The notes under the pieces: generated by a model
Told to the model about the DNA's origin: nothing
The model's database searches: none
Seen by the model: only the letters and a program-made list of their open reading frames with translations
Translations under genes and position numbers: made by a program
Source: Methylobacter sp.
GTDB lineage: Bacteria; Pseudomonadota; Gammaproteobacteria; Methylococcales; Methylomonadaceae
Length of the DNA: 64,000 nucleotides
Direction of reading: 5' to 3'
Assembly (NCBI GenBank): GCA_030699385.1
Contig: JAUYMY010000057.1
Coordinates: 124,001 to 188,000 of the forward strand
Shown: positions 27,156 to 37,236 of the stretch, one piece after another
Position numbering within the stretch: the stretch's first letter is position 1
Layout of the letters: each line of letters begins with the position of its first letter

Positions 27156-28784
27156 CTAATAAATAATCTTTTGCTCTTTCAACGTGTTGTAAATGCTGTC
27201 AACATCGACGGCATCGGTATCGAAACTAATATCCGCCAAGTTAGCGCTGTAATTGACGCATAAACAAATCAATCCGGCATTTTTGACCGCGACAATCAGC
27301 GAGGTGTTTTGGGTTTCCAACACGGTCACGGCATGACCGTTATCAAACAGTTTTCGTTCCAGTTGATAAGCAACGTCTTTACTGTCTGGGCCGGTCAGGG
27401 CAATCGCTGTCGGGTGTTGGCTAAAGCGCGCGGCGCGCTCTTCAGGGCTGACCGGTTGCAGGCTTTCTTCTGTTTCGGTGCTGCCGGTAATCATGCCCGC
27501 GCCAACGGTGCTGTTGCTCAAGCGGTCGATGATAATGAAAGAACCGGTGCCTTTGTGGCTCAGATAGGCATCGAAAACCACCGGCGCGTTGACTGAAACC
27601 GTACAGGCGCCAATTTCATTCAAATGCAATTCGGTGGCGTCATGGTGTTCCAGGGTGTTGACATCGATCCTATGGTGAATCATAGAGATAGAACCCGGCA
27701 CACTGCGCGTCGCCAGTTTGATGATGTATTGCTTGCCCGGAGTCAGCGCATTTTCGGCCATCCAGACGATGGTGGCTTTGAATTTGTCTGAAACGGTGGG
27801 CGCGGTTTGTTCGCTGCCGATAAGGGTATCGCCACGGCTGATGTCGATTTCGTCTTCCAGCGTCAAGGTGACTGCCATCGGCGGGAAAGCCTGTTCCAGT
27901 TCGCCGTCGTAAGTCACGATAGCTTTGATCTTGCTGCTTTTACCGGAGGGCAGCGCGGTGATCTTGTCGCCTTTTTTGAAAATGCCGGATGCCACCGTGC
28001 CGCAAAAGCCGCGAAAATCGAGGTTGGGGCGGTTAACGTATTGCACCGGAAAACGCGCATCGTCAAAATTGCGGTCATTGGCGATTTCTATGCTGTTTAG
28101 CGCTTCCATTAATGGCTGGCCGCTAAACCAAGGCATGTGCTCGCTGGGATTAACCACGTTGTCGCCGTCCAGCGCCGACATCGGGATAAAGGTGATGTCC
28201 TGTAACGCCAGCGACTGGGTAAAATCTAGGTAATCCTGTTTGATTTTTTCAAAGGTGGCTTCGCTGTACTCAACCAAATCCATCTTATTGATCGCAACAA
28301 TAATATGATGAATGCCCAGCAACGAGGCGATAAAACTGTGCCTTTTGGTTTGGGTCTGCACGCCGTAACGCGCGTCGATCAGGATAATCGCCAAATCGCA
28401 GGTTGACGCCCCCGTAGCCATGTTGCGGGTGTATTGTTCGTGCCCTGGGGTGTCGGCAATAATGAACTTGCGCGTCGAGGTCGAAAAATAACGATACGCC
28501 ACGTCAATGGTGATGCCCTGTTCGCGCTCGGCTTGCAGGCCGTCGACCAGCAACGCCAAGTCGATTTTGCCGGCGCCGGTGGTGCCGGATTTGACGCTGT
28601 CAGCCTGCACGGCAGCCAATTGATCTTCATAGATCATTTTGGAGTCGTGCAAAAGGCGGCCGATCAAGGTGCTTTTGCCGTCATCGACATTGCCGCAGGT
28701 TAAAAAGCGCAATAATTCCTTGCGTTCGTGTTGCGCCAAATAGGCGTCAATATCGGTGCTGATTAAATCGGATTGGTGGGACAT
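27156..28784 (-). CDS. cysN: Sulfate adenylyltransferase subunit 1 with a degenerate APS-kinase tail
   Basis: CysN is the GTPase subunit that drives APS formation from sulfate and ATP by CysD. The G motifs [19 protein letters not shown] and NKMDL are intact, followed by EF-Tu-like domains 2 and 3 (to about 450). Residues about 457-542 resemble a shortened APS kinase: [20 protein letters not shown] aligns with its first strand, P-loop and helix. The P-loop GxxGxGKST has been lost and only about 86 of 190 residues remain, so kinase activity is not expected. AGGAAACCCC precedes the ATG. It is separated from cysD by two foreign-looking genes. Confidence 0.93.
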   Translation of the reverse strand: MSHQSDLISTDIDAYLAQHERKELLRFLTCGNVDDGKSTLIGRLLHDSKMIYEDQLAAVQADSVKSGTTGAGKIDLALLVDGLQAEREQGITIDVAYRYFSTSTRKFIIADTPGHEQYTRNMATGASTCDLAIILIDARYGVQTQTKRHSFIASLLGIHHIIVAINKMDLVEYSEATFEKIKQDYLDFTQSLALQDITFIPMSALDGDNVVNPSEHMPWFSGQPLMEALNSIEIANDRNFDDARFPVQYVNRPNLDFRGFCGTVASGIFKKGDKITALPSGKSSKIKAIVTYDGELEQAFPPMAVTLTLEDEIDISRGDTLIGSEQTAPTVSDKFKATIVWMAENALTPGKQYIIKLATRSVPGSISMIHHRIDVNTLEHHDATELHLNEIGACTVSVNAPVVFDAYLSHKGTGSFIIIDRLSNSTVGAGMITGSTETEESLQPVSPEERAARFSQHPTAIALTGPDSKDVAYQLERKLFDNGHAVTVLETQNTSLIVAVKNAGLICLCVNYSANLADISFDTDAVDVDSIYNTLKEQKIIY

Positions 28785-28831
28785 GGGGTTTCCTGAACTG
28801 TAAAAAACTGAACGTATATTAATCAGAGCGA

Positions 28832-29452
28832 TTAACGGGATAAAGTAAGAAATTTTGCTGGGTCGTTAAGAACCTCGACTAGCTTTTTAGCGTAAGTGCT
28901 GTTTGCAATAACTTTATGAGCATCTATTTTTCCCAGAATTTCAAAAGAATGTCCGCCTTTGTCATATTTGCCCTTAGTGGTATCACAAGTAGCCTTTTTC
29001 AAAGTATCTTCTAATATTTTTTTAGAAATATCTTCTGGATTCAAGTTGCCTGATAAAGCATTTTTCTTAAACCCTTGACCATAATAATGAGTAAGCGATT
29101 CTTTATCAGCCATAAACCAAGCTTCCATACATTCGACCATAAAATGTAAATGTTTTTCAGTCGCTTTATCTGGTTTTGACCACTTATCCCCTTCACGTAA
29201 AAAGACGTGTTGCCAAACACTCGGACTATTAACAGGGGCTTCGCTATCAACCAATAACAAGCAATATTCATTGTTCCTGGTATTTTTCAAGCCAATACAA
29301 AAACTATCGTAGGCATTTTGACGGCTTCCGCAAGCAATAATTTTGGGTTTAAAGTTTAACTTTTTAAAAAACTCGCTAAACCCTTGCCGACATTTCGTTC
29401 TTAAAGTATTGGTATCACCGCCGCCCTCAACATAGATTGTAATTTTTACCAT
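28832..29452 (-). CDS. DUF4276 (TOPRIM-like) protein
   Basis: The 206-residue protein begins [18 protein letters not shown] and has [11 protein letters not shown] some 80 residues later. These are the Glu and Asp-x-Glu positions expected of a TOPRIM-like metal site in DUF4276. A conserved [14 protein letters not shown] helix and the [17 protein letters not shown] segment complete the family pattern. Its ATG overlaps the ATPase stop by seven bases. Such pairs resemble OLD, PARIS and RloAB-type ATPase-nuclease systems. Base composition is AT-rich, unlike cysN. Nuclease or RNA-cleaving effector function is an inference. Confidence 0.75.
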   Translation of the reverse strand: MVKITIYVEGGGDTNTLRTKCRQGFSEFFKKLNFKPKIIACGSRQNAYDSFCIGLKNTRNNEYCLLLVDSEAPVNSPSVWQHVFLREGDKWSKPDKATEKHLHFMVECMEAWFMADKESLTHYYGQGFKKNALSGNLNPEDISKKILEDTLKKATCDTTKGKYDKGGHSFEILGKIDAHKVIANSTYAKKLVEVLNDPAKFLTLSR

Positions 29453-30666
29453 CTATTACCGCCGAGCTCGCCTCTACGCCATAACTGCCCTAATCTATAA
29501 TCTTTTAACCAATCGCTCAATTCAGCCCTATCCAAGCGATTAACGGTCGTTGAGCCTTGGGCTTTATCAAATACCAATACCGCTTCCGGCATATCGGTTA
29601 AATCATCAATTAAATCAGCCGAATGCGTGGTAATAATGATTTGGGTTTTTTGTGCGGCTTTTTTCAATAAATCGATTAAGGTCGGCAACACATCAGGATG
29701 CAAACCTAATTCTGGTTCTTCTATACAAATTAAGGGGGGTGGATTTGGGTGTAATAAAATTGCTAATAACGAAAGATAACGTAATGTGCCGTCTGATAAT
29801 CGGGAAGCAGGAATACTAAAACTATTTTCTTCAAAAAAGACTTGTATATATCCACCTTGAATAATGACATCAAAATCATAAATACTTTCATTAAATAGTT
29901 TTAATGCGTCTAATAGTTTTCTTTTTACTTCACTATTGCGGCGAAAACTATTTAGAATTAACCCTAAATTACTGGTATTTTCTTCTAAAAAATCATTAGG
30001 TAAATCGGCTCGTTGTAAATTTCTTGGTGCTGCACTACGCCCAAATTGCCATTCCCGATAAAGCCGTATTTTTTCATAATAATTACTCAAATAAGCCATC
30101 TCTGGATAAGCATCACGGTCTTGGCGTTGCGCCAGAATTGATTGATTAGTTTCAATATTTTCCCAATCTAATTCCCTTCGATTATCTACTCCTTGATTAA
30201 TAACTGCGTCCCGTGCATTATTCTTTAATCGGTAATAATAATTGAAAAATTTTTTGTTAGTTCCGTATTCTGTTCCTACAATCTCCCTAATATATTCTCT
30301 GATAACTTCTATGCGATAATCCATCGCACGAAATTCTAAGGTATGCTCAATTGGCTCTCTAATGCTGTACACAATTGAGTTTTCAATATATTCAGGTTCG
30401 TGACAATCATAGGGATTTTCGATAATCGCTTCTATTCTAACAGAATGATTCTTTTCACCTTTCCATAACCATTCTTCAATACCGCCGCCATCACGTATTA
30501 CTTTACCTAAATCCTTAGGCATAGCCTGCAATAAACTAATCGCTTCAATTAAATTAGATTTACCAGAACCATTTGCACCAATCAGTACATTTAAACCCTT
30601 ATTAAAGCTAATCTCAGTTGTCGCACCAAAGGACAATAAGTTAGTTAGTTTGATCGTTTTTAACAT
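29446..30666 (-). CDS. AAA/ABC-type ATPase (AAA_21, OLD-like)
   Basis: The 406-residue protein starts MLKTIKLTNLLSFG, the usual beginning of SMC/RecF-like ATPases. It has Walker A GANGSGKSN (about 34-42), a signature-like SRLSDGTLRY, Walker B LICIEEPELGLHPD and the switch histidine TTHSADL. The insert between Walker A and the signature is long and helical. The ATG at 30666 lies four bases after the cysD stop; the frame upstream belongs to cysD sequence. It is coupled to the DUF4276 gene. The DNA is strikingly AT-rich: 15 of 60 bases are G or C at 29881-29940 against 38 of 60 at 28561-28620 in cysN. Confidence 0.85.
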   Translation of the reverse strand: MLKTIKLTNLLSFGATTEISFNKGLNVLIGANGSGKSNLIEAISLLQAMPKDLGKVIRDGGGIEEWLWKGEKNHSVRIEAIIENPYDCHEPEYIENSIVYSIREPIEHTLEFRAMDYRIEVIREYIREIVGTEYGTNKKFFNYYYRLKNNARDAVINQGVDNRRELDWENIETNQSILAQRQDRDAYPEMAYLSNYYEKIRLYREWQFGRSAAPRNLQRADLPNDFLEENTSNLGLILNSFRRNSEVKRKLLDALKLFNESIYDFDVIIQGGYIQVFFEENSFSIPASRLSDGTLRYLSLLAILLHPNPPPLICIEEPELGLHPDVLPTLIDLLKKAAQKTQIIITTHSADLIDDLTDMPEAVLVFDKAQGSTTVNRLDRAELSDWLKDYRLGQLWRRGELGGNRW

Positions 30667-30670
30667 GGTG

Positions 30671-31579
30671 TTAAAAATAACCTTCGCGTTTTTTCTGTTC
30701 CATAGAACCGGATTGGTCATGGTCTATCAGTCGCCCCTGCCGCTCAGATGTCGTAGTCAACAGCATTTCTTGGATAATTTCCGGCAGCGTGGTGGCGGTT
30801 GATTCAACCGCGCCGGTCAGCGGATAACAACCCAAGGTGCGGAATCGCACCATTTTCATTTCCACTTTTTCGTCGGGACCAATCGGCATACGCTCGTCGT
30901 CAACCATGATTAACATGCCGTCGCGTTCAACTACCGGGCGTTCTTTGGCGAAATACAGCGGCACGATGGGGATGTTTTCCAGATGGATGTATTGCCAGAT
31001 GTCCAGCTCAGTCCAGTTCGACAGCGGGAACACGCGGATGCTTTCGCCTTTGTCGATTTTGCCGTTGTAGATGTTCCATAATTCCGGGCGCTGGTTTTTG
31101 GGGTCCCAGCGATGGTTCTTGTCGCGGAATGAATACACCCGTTCTTTGGCGCGCGATTTTTCTTCATCGCGCCGTGCGCCACCGAAGGCGGCATCGAATT
31201 GGTGTTTATCCAGCGCTTGTTTCAGGCCGTCGGTTTTCATCACGTCGGTGTGTTTTTTGCTGCCGTGGGTAAACGGGCCAATGCCTTGGGCGACGCCGTC
31301 CTGGTTGATATGCACCAGCAACTCAAGCCCCAATTGCTTGACCAGTTGGTCGCGAAATTGGATCATTTCTTTGAATTTCCAGGTGGTGTCGACATGCAGC
31401 AGCGGAAATGGCGGCTTGCCGGGATAAAAGGCTTTCATGGTCAAATGCAGCATCACGGCGGAGTCTTTGCCGACGGAATACAACATCACCGGGCGTTCAA
31501 ATTCGGCGGCAACTTCGCGGATAATATGAATGCTTTCAGCTTCCAGTTGTTTGAGGTGGGTCAGTTTATAATCAGTCAT
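30671..31579 (-). CDS. cysD: Sulfate adenylyltransferase subunit 2
   Basis: CysD adenylylates sulfate to APS together with CysN. It has the PP-loop motif [15 protein letters not shown], the [10 protein letters not shown] strand, [16 protein letters not shown] and the C-terminal [23 protein letters not shown] (read as its two halves). ATG 31579 gives 302 residues, the same as E. coli CysD; a frame to 31609 lacks conserved residues. Four bases after its stop the foreign ATPase gene begins, so cysN expression must read through two extra genes. Confidence 0.96.
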   Translation of the reverse strand: MTDYKLTHLKQLEAESIHIIREVAAEFERPVMLYSVGKDSAVMLHLTMKAFYPGKPPFPLLHVDTTWKFKEMIQFRDQLVKQLGLELLVHINQDGVAQGIGPFTHGSKKHTDVMKTDGLKQALDKHQFDAAFGGARRDEEKSRAKERVYSFRDKNHRWDPKNQRPELWNIYNGKIDKGESIRVFPLSNWTELDIWQYIHLENIPIVPLYFAKERPVVERDGMLIMVDDERMPIGPDEKVEMKMVRFRTLGCYPLTGAVESTATTLPEIIQEMLLTTTSERQGRLIDHDQSGSMEQKKREGYF

Positions 31580-31762
31580 TAAAAGTCCGTCAGGGTTGGG
31601 GCAGGCCAAGTCTATTGAATACGCTCAACAAATAAAGCCGGTCATTTTAATTTGAACAGGCGTTTAATGCCAGATTTGCTTGGGATTTATTCAGCATTGA
31701 GCTGATCAGGCGAATTTTTGCAACGAATCGGCCCAAACGATTGCCCGCGAAACACACCAAGC

Positions 31763-31782
31763 GCTGCAAATCATTTTGCAGC
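31763..31782. repeat. Perfect 8-bp inverted repeat upstream of lipoprotein gene
   Basis: GCTGCAAA and TTTGCAGC flank TCAT. There is no T-tract, so an operator or mRNA hairpin is more likely than a terminator. It lies in the divergent region between cysD and the lipoprotein gene. Confidence 0.35.
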
Positions 31783-31835
31783 TAAGCGGTTACCTCATAT
31801 CATGGGCGTTTTTTAAACCCACACAGGTAGATAAA

Positions 31836-32186
31836 ATGAAAATTAATTCTTGTTCACACCGCGTTGCCGGACGGCTGCGAGTTACTTTAGGCTGTTGGGC
31901 GATGCTGATATTTCTGCTGACTTCAGGATGCGCTACGGTCGGTCATGAATTCCCGGCAGGCCAGGTATCAACCATTAAGATAGGTGAAACTACGCAGAAC
32001 GATATTTACACGACGTTTGGCTCGCCTTGGCGAACCGGCCTTGATAATGGCATGAAAACATGGACTTACGGCAATTATTATTACAGCCTGTTTAGCGATG
32101 GCAGCACCGAAGATTTGGTGATTAAATTTGATCATCGCGGTGTTGTGGCCTCTTTCGTCTTCAATACCACCAAGCGCTCTAAATGA
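31836..32186 (+). CDS. SmpA/OmlA (BamE-like) lipoprotein
   Basis: ATG 31836 follows ACAGGTAGATAA and opens a 116-residue lipoprotein with lipobox LTSGC. The mature part has TIKIGETTQNDIYTTFGSP, WTYGNYYYS, and VIKFDHRGVVASF, the BamE-like SmpA/OmlA fold. Such proteins often sit at the outer membrane. It is too far from bam genes to be called BamE itself. It converges with the CheB-CheR gene. Confidence 0.7.
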   Translation: MKINSCSHRVAGRLRVTLGCWAMLIFLLTSGCATVGHEFPAGQVSTIKIGETTQNDIYTTFGSPWRTGLDNGMKTWTYGNYYYSLFSDGSTEDLVIKFDHRGVVASFVFNTTKRSK

Positions 32187-32207
32187 CCTGTAGCTTAGCC
32201 CGCGCTG

Positions 32208-35129
32208 CTATTTTGATTTGCCACCTTCATTCGCAATAGTATCCATCGCCAGCAAAATCATTTTTGGTTCGCCGATTTTGCCGACGATGCGGCGGGCGTT
32301 GAGTAGTATTTTGTGCTGACCGATGTGCGGAAAATAATGTTCCACTAAATAATTATCAAAAGCCTGGTTATGTAAGAGCACCGATTCGAGCAATTCGCGC
32401 AAGGTGGGTATGTTCCATTGTCCATCGCCAAGATCATAAATAAGCCGCCCTACGGTCTCTTCTGCGTTGACTTGAAAGCTGTGGTAAAACGAGCGACTGG
32501 CGGTGACAACAGCCATGCGCTCATCGAGCACAATCAGCGGTTCGCGCACGGTATTGACGATGCCTTCGGCGAGTAATTTTGCGTCCTCTGTCGCAATGGC
32601 CTTGGTGCGTTCAGTGATGTTGGTGAAGGTCAACACGATGCCGTCTATCATGTTTTCCAGCGTCCGGTAGGCTTGTATGCGCGCCAGATACCAGTCACCT
32701 TTTGTCGTTTTGACTTCGCGTTCTATCGGTATCAGATTCTCCAGTACGCTATGGGCGTCGTTGAGCAAATCTTCGCCTTCCAATTCTGATTTGATGTCGC
32801 TCAGTGAGCGGCCTATGTCCGATGCAACCAGTCGATACATTTGCGTTGCATCGCGGGTGAAACGGCGGATGATCAAGTTTTTGTCGAGAAAAATGGTGCC
32901 GACCTGCATGTTGTCGAGCAGGTTTTTCATGTCGTTTTGCATGTCGGCCAGTTGGGTAATTTTGGCCTGCAGTTCCGAATTGACCGTAACCAGTTCTTCA
33001 TTGATCGATTGCAGCTCCTCTTTCGAGGTTTCCAGTTCTTCGTTAGTGGATTGCAGTTCCTCGTTGGTGGATTGCATTTCTTCGTTGGTGCATTTTAGTT
33101 CCTCGTTGGAGGCGTACTGTTCCTCAATAGTGGCTTGGAGGTTTTCGCGGGTATAAGCCAGCTCGCGTTCCAGCTCTTCGATATGGTGCTGGTTATTGGG
33201 TTTGGGTAAGCGTTTGCTGCGTGGCGGTTTTGGGGCGGTTGGCGTGCTGATGTCCTGAAAGCTGAACAGCAGCAGGTTTTGACTGTCATTTGGATTGGCC
33301 AGCGGCCTTGCGTGGAGCATGACGGGGTGAAAATCGCCGTTGGTCTTGACTGACAGTTCCTGGCTTAGCGTTGTGCCGCCTTGGTTGGCGGCTTGGATGG
33401 CGGCGCGCAGAGCCAGTTGCAGGCCTTCCCGTGCCATCTCGTTGATATTGAGTGAGGCATGTCCGGGGGCAGGGCGCAGGTATTTGCCGGTCTCGCCGTA
33501 GATATAGAGAATATTGCCTTTAAGATCGGTTACTGCCGAGGCGGGCGCGTAGAATTGCAGCAGCATGCGCCGGGTTAGATCGGCCAGGTTGATTTCCCGC
33601 GCGGCTTTGATGATCTCTTCCGGCGTCTTGCGTACCGGTTCTGCCGTCCAGTTCAGGTTGCTGATCAGCAGGGTGCGGATAGAGGCGGGCGTGGGAATGG
33701 CTCTGTAAAACTTCCATTTGCGGTTCAGCGGCGTAAACAGCTCGGTATGGTTGCCGATGCCTTCTGAGGGCGATAGAAATAACACGCCGTCCGGTTTGAG
33801 CGCGTAGTGAAAAGTCGGGATTAGCCGGTTTTGCAGTTCCGGCTCTAAATAAATCATCAGGTTACGGCAGCTGAGTAGGTCGAGTTTGGTAAACGGCGGA
33901 TCTTTGATCACATTCTGCACGGCGAAGACCACCATTTCGCGGATTTCCTTTTTCACTCGATAGCCGCCGTCCTCTTTGATGAAGAAGCGGCGCAAGCGCT
34001 CGGGGGTGACGTCTTGGGCGATATTGGGCGGATAGAAACCGGCGCGTGCGCGGCTGATGATGTCTTCGGCAAGGTCGGTGCTGTACAGCTGCACTTTCAA
34101 TTCACAGTGGCTTTCATCCATGACTTCGCGCAATATCATGGCGATCGAATAGGCTTCTTCGCCGGTCGCACACCCCGCCACCCAGGCACGAAAAATGTAA
34201 TCACTCGGTTTATCTTTGAGCAGCACCGGCAGAATATCCTGTTTTAGCGCCACGAATGCATCCGGGTCGCGGAAGAAGTTGGTGACATTGATCAGCAGTT
34301 CTTTAAACAGCGCGGATAGCTCGGGCGGGTGTTCCAGCAGGAAGCGGGCATAGTTTTCCGGGTCGTCAATGTTGTTTTGCGACATCCGGCGCTGAATGCG
34401 GCGGGTGATGGTGCTTTTTTTATACAGCGAAAAATCGTGGCCGGTGCTGCTGCGCAATTGCATCAGCACTCGGTTAATGCCGCTTAAGGCAATGGCTGGC
34501 GGCTGTTTTTTTTGCAGCAGATCCAGTGTCTGTATGCCGGACAGCAGCGCTTCCGGCATGGCTTCCACCGGTAAAATATAGGTGGCATAGCCGGACTGTA
34601 TGGCGCTGACCGGCATACCGTTGAAGCGCGCGGTGGACGGTTCCTGTGCCAAGGTGATGCCGCCGACACCGAGGATGGCACGCAAGCCTAAGGTGCCGTC
34701 GGTGCCGGTTCCGGACAGAATAATGCCGATGGCTTTTTCGGCTTGATCTTCCGCCAGCGAGCGCAGAAAGCCGTCAATCGGCATACGCAGGCCGTGGGCT
34801 AGGGTCGGTACGCTCAATTGTAAAGTGGAATCGAAAATGGTCATGTCCCGGTTGGGTGGAATCACGTAGACGTGGTTGGGTATAACCGGTATTTGGTCTT
34901 CCGCCTCAACCACCGGCATGGACGTAGTGCGTTGCACAATTTCGGTGAGGATGCTGGCATGGCTGGGGTCAAGATGCGAGACCAGCACGAAAGCCATGCC
35001 GCTATCGGCAGGCGTATGGCGAAAAAACTGCTCGAAGGCTTCAAGCCCGCCGGCAGAAGCGCCCAGGCCGACAATGGGGAAGCCCTTGTCTTGTTGAGGA
35101 TGACTGGATTCGGTTTTATGCGGGGTCAT
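32208..35129 (-). CDS. CheB-CheR-coiled coil-PAS fusion signalling protein
   Basis: The 973-residue protein joins four parts. An N-terminal CheB methylesterase domain (about 15-195) has GLGASAGGLEAF, SHLDPSH and GTGTDGT. A CheR methyltransferase (about 215-480) has RRIQRRM, NVTNFFRDP and AWVAGCATGEEAYSIAMI. A coiled coil with NEELQSTNEELETSKEEL repeats spans about 640-730. Two PAS-like domains follow up to residue 970. There is no kinase domain. Proteins like this couple adaptation-type chemistry to PAS sensing; partners are often hybrid kinases. It stands alone here, so the target is unknown. Confidence 0.9.
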   Translation of the reverse strand: MTPHKTESSHPQQDKGFPIVGLGASAGGLEAFEQFFRHTPADSGMAFVLVSHLDPSHASILTEIVQRTTSMPVVEAEDQIPVIPNHVYVIPPNRDMTIFDSTLQLSVPTLAHGLRMPIDGFLRSLAEDQAEKAIGIILSGTGTDGTLGLRAILGVGGITLAQEPSTARFNGMPVSAIQSGYATYILPVEAMPEALLSGIQTLDLLQKKQPPAIALSGINRVLMQLRSSTGHDFSLYKKSTITRRIQRRMSQNNIDDPENYARFLLEHPPELSALFKELLINVTNFFRDPDAFVALKQDILPVLLKDKPSDYIFRAWVAGCATGEEAYSIAMILREVMDESHCELKVQLYSTDLAEDIISRARAGFYPPNIAQDVTPERLRRFFIKEDGGYRVKKEIREMVVFAVQNVIKDPPFTKLDLLSCRNLMIYLEPELQNRLIPTFHYALKPDGVLFLSPSEGIGNHTELFTPLNRKWKFYRAIPTPASIRTLLISNLNWTAEPVRKTPEEIIKAAREINLADLTRRMLLQFYAPASAVTDLKGNILYIYGETGKYLRPAPGHASLNINEMAREGLQLALRAAIQAANQGGTTLSQELSVKTNGDFHPVMLHARPLANPNDSQNLLLFSFQDISTPTAPKPPRSKRLPKPNNQHHIEELERELAYTRENLQATIEEQYASNEELKCTNEEMQSTNEELQSTNEELETSKEELQSINEELVTVNSELQAKITQLADMQNDMKNLLDNMQVGTIFLDKNLIIRRFTRDATQMYRLVASDIGRSLSDIKSELEGEDLLNDAHSVLENLIPIEREVKTTKGDWYLARIQAYRTLENMIDGIVLTFTNITERTKAIATEDAKLLAEGIVNTVREPLIVLDERMAVVTASRSFYHSFQVNAEETVGRLIYDLGDGQWNIPTLRELLESVLLHNQAFDNYLVEHYFPHIGQHKILLNARRIVGKIGEPKMILLAMDTIANEGGKSK

Positions 35130-35382
35130 TGGCGGCTCTGTGTGTGGGGGAACGGCTGTGTTGTGGAGAGTTTGCCATGTGCTTTAGTCGGTGAATGACA
35201 AAACCGAAAACTTAACTATTCAACGTATATTACCTTTACATTGCGCAGTAATAATAAAGATATTCGCGCAATTTCAGCAAGAGACATACATAAATAAATA
35301 AAGAGCGTTTTATTTATCCACGAGTAGCGTAAAACCTCGCCGTTCAGGGCGGGGATGTAAGCGGCTCAATTCGCAAAACAAT

Positions 35383-35799
35383 CTATTTTGGCGTTCTTTG
35401 TTGTTCGATGTATTGCCGAATAATGGCTATAGGCGCACCGCCGCAACTCCCGGCAAAGTAACTGGGCGACCATAATGCGCCGCCCCACAATTTCTTTTTA
35501 ATTTCAGGGTAATCCTTCTTGCGGATCATTCGGCTTGAGACGCCCTTAAGACTGTTCACCAGCGACGATATTGAAATCTTTGGCGGGTAGTTCACCAACA
35601 GATGGACATGGTCGTCCTCGCCGTCAAATTCAATTAATTCCGCTTCAAAGTCGGCACAAACCTGGGTGAAGATGCCACGCAGGTCATCAATCACGCTTTG
35701 GGTGAAGACGCCACGGCGGTATTTGGTGACAAAGACCAAGTGAACATGAAGATTAAAAACACAGTGTCTACCGTGCCGAATGTCTTGATTATTTTCCAT
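35383..35799 (-). CDS. tnpA: IS200/IS605 transposase TnpA (HUH Y1)
   Basis: The 138-residue enzyme carries the HUH motif HVHLLV, LKGVSSRMIRKK and WSPSYFAGSCGGAPI. The catalytic tyrosine is in IRQYIEQQ. It excises and inserts the element as single-stranded DNA. The length and motifs are complete, so it may be active. Start codons of tnpA and tnpB are 32 bases apart. Confidence 0.95.
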   Translation of the reverse strand: MENNQDIRHGRHCVFNLHVHLVFVTKYRRGVFTQSVIDDLRGIFTQVCADFEAELIEFDGEDDHVHLLVNYPPKISISSLVNSLKGVSSRMIRKKDYPEIKKKLWGGALWSPSYFAGSCGGAPIAIIRQYIEQQRTPK

Positions 35800-35831
35800 A
35801 GACCAATTAAAAATTATGCTAGTATAGCACC

Positions 35832-37013
35832 ATGAACAAGACCATTCGCAAAGCCTTTAAATTTAAGCTCAAAGTGACACCCGAAGTTAGCCAACAACTC
35901 GCTAACTTTGCCGGTGGAAGCCGCTTTGTCTGGAATAAAACGCTGGCGTTAAATCTTGACCGGCTGGAGCAAAAAGCGCCGTTAATGTGGTATCAGGAGC
36001 TGAACTTCTGGTCGACTTTGTGGAAACAATCCGACGAATACGGTTTTTTAAAGGAACTGCCGGCGCAAGTCATACAGCAAAAACTCAGTGACCTTGAAAA
36101 AGCCTTTAAAGATGCGTTCGACAAGAACCAACCGTTAAAGCGCATCCCGAAGTTTAAGAAAAAAGGCCAGCGCGATAGCTTCCGTTATCCGCAAGGATTC
36201 AAAATAAACCAGCAGAAAAATAAAGTGTTTCTGCCCAAAATAGGCTGGGTCAGTTACCGCAACAGCCGCAAGATTGTCGGTGAAGCCAAGAACATCACCG
36301 TCAGTCGCAAAGGCAAATATTGGTACGTTGCCATTCAAACCGAGTACGAAGCCGAACTGTTGCCGCATCAATCAACGTCCATCGTCGGCATCGATATGGG
36401 CATTAAGCAATTTGCCACGTTATCGGATGGCACTGTCTATGCCCCATTAAACAGCTTCAAATCCAAGGCCGATAAATTAGCAAAATTACAGCGCCAACTT
36501 AAACACAAAAAGAAGTTCTCGGCGAACTGGAAAAAAGTAAAAGCAAAGATTACCCAATGCCATGAGGATATTGGCAATGCGCGTAAAGATTACCTGCACA
36601 AAGTCTCAACTGAAATCAGCGAAAGCCAAGCGATTATCGTCATTGAGGATTTACGGGTAAAGAATATGAGCAAATCCGCTAAAGGAAATAGCGAAAAGCA
36701 CGGCAAGAACGTAGCGCAAAAGTCAGGCTTGAATAAGTCCATCTTAGACCAAGGCTGGAGCATGTTTGCAACGATGCTGGACTACAAGCAAAACTGGAAC
36801 AATGGCATTGTGCTGAGAGTACCGGCACACCATACCAGTCAGACCTGTCCGAGCTGTCGCCATGTAGCGAAAGAAAACCGACTGACGCAAGCTGAATTTG
36901 TTTGTGTCGAATGCGGCTTTAGTGAAAACGCCGACCTGGTTGGCGCAATCAATGTGCTGGCTAAAGGCCATGTGCTTTTAGCAGGAAACCAACCGTCGGA
37001 CAGACGGGGCTAG
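35832..37013 (+). CDS. tnpB: TnpB RNA-guided nuclease
   Basis: The 393-residue TnpB has an N-terminal helix-turn-helix-like region (KAFKFKLKVTPEV, AGGSRFVWN), the split RuvC site and a zinc finger. The catalytic residues are intact: GIDMGIKQFATLSDG, IVIEDLRVKNMS and ENADLVGAINVLAK. The zinc ligands are in CPSCRH and CVECG. TnpB uses an RNA from the right end to cut the donor joint and favour retention of the element. It looks active. Confidence 0.95.
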   Translation: MNKTIRKAFKFKLKVTPEVSQQLANFAGGSRFVWNKTLALNLDRLEQKAPLMWYQELNFWSTLWKQSDEYGFLKELPAQVIQQKLSDLEKAFKDAFDKNQPLKRIPKFKKKGQRDSFRYPQGFKINQQKNKVFLPKIGWVSYRNSRKIVGEAKNITVSRKGKYWYVAIQTEYEAELLPHQSTSIVGIDMGIKQFATLSDGTVYAPLNSFKSKADKLAKLQRQLKHKKKFSANWKKVKAKITQCHEDIGNARKDYLHKVSTEISESQAIIVIEDLRVKNMSKSAKGNSEKHGKNVAQKSGLNKSILDQGWSMFATMLDYKQNWNNGIVLRVPAHHTSQTCPSCRHVAKENRLTQAEFVCVECGFSENADLVGAINVLAKGHVLLAGNQPSDRRG

Positions 37014-37147
37014 TCTGTGAAGTGAGCGATGCAACAATGTCGCCAGCAGCAGAAACTAGTGGGCAGTAGCGATACAATCCCACTCCTGAGCAATCAGGAA
37101 TCCCCTTGCTTTAGCTGGGGGAGGATGTCAAGAGCAAGCCACTTAAA
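37000..37147 (+). ncRNA. Putative omega RNA of the IS605-type element
   Basis: TnpB systems make their guide scaffold from the 3' end of tnpB and the right end of the element. Here a hairpin CCCCTTG...TAGCTGGGG ends in GGATGTCAAG, and the following GAGCAAGCCACTTAAA would be the guide. The extent is inferred from the family rule. Confidence 0.35.
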
Positions 37148-37236
37148 ACTATTCTACATTTTTCTCTTGTTCCCATGCGTCGGGTGGAAACGAAGAAAAC
37201 TTGAAAGTATTCACTAAAACGCATAGGAGCTTTGCC

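Larger units (their letters stand above)
35329..37131. mobile_element. IS200/IS605-family insertion sequence (tnpA plus tnpB)
   Basis: Divergent tnpA and tnpB lie between two hairpin ends. The left end CGTAAAACCTCGCC with its GTTCA loop and GGGCGGGGATGTAAG covers 35329-35360. The right end GGAATCCCC...GGGGGAGGATGTCAAG covers 37097-37132. The element has no terminal inverted repeats, as usual for HUH single-strand transposons. Both ends match those of the element at 58.5 kb. Exact borders are uncertain by a few bases. Confidence 0.85.

Noticed and set aside
32677-33156. Plus-strand open frame in the CheB-CheR gene
   Set aside because: Mirror image of the NEELQSTNEE coiled-coil repeat; Ser-rich artefact.
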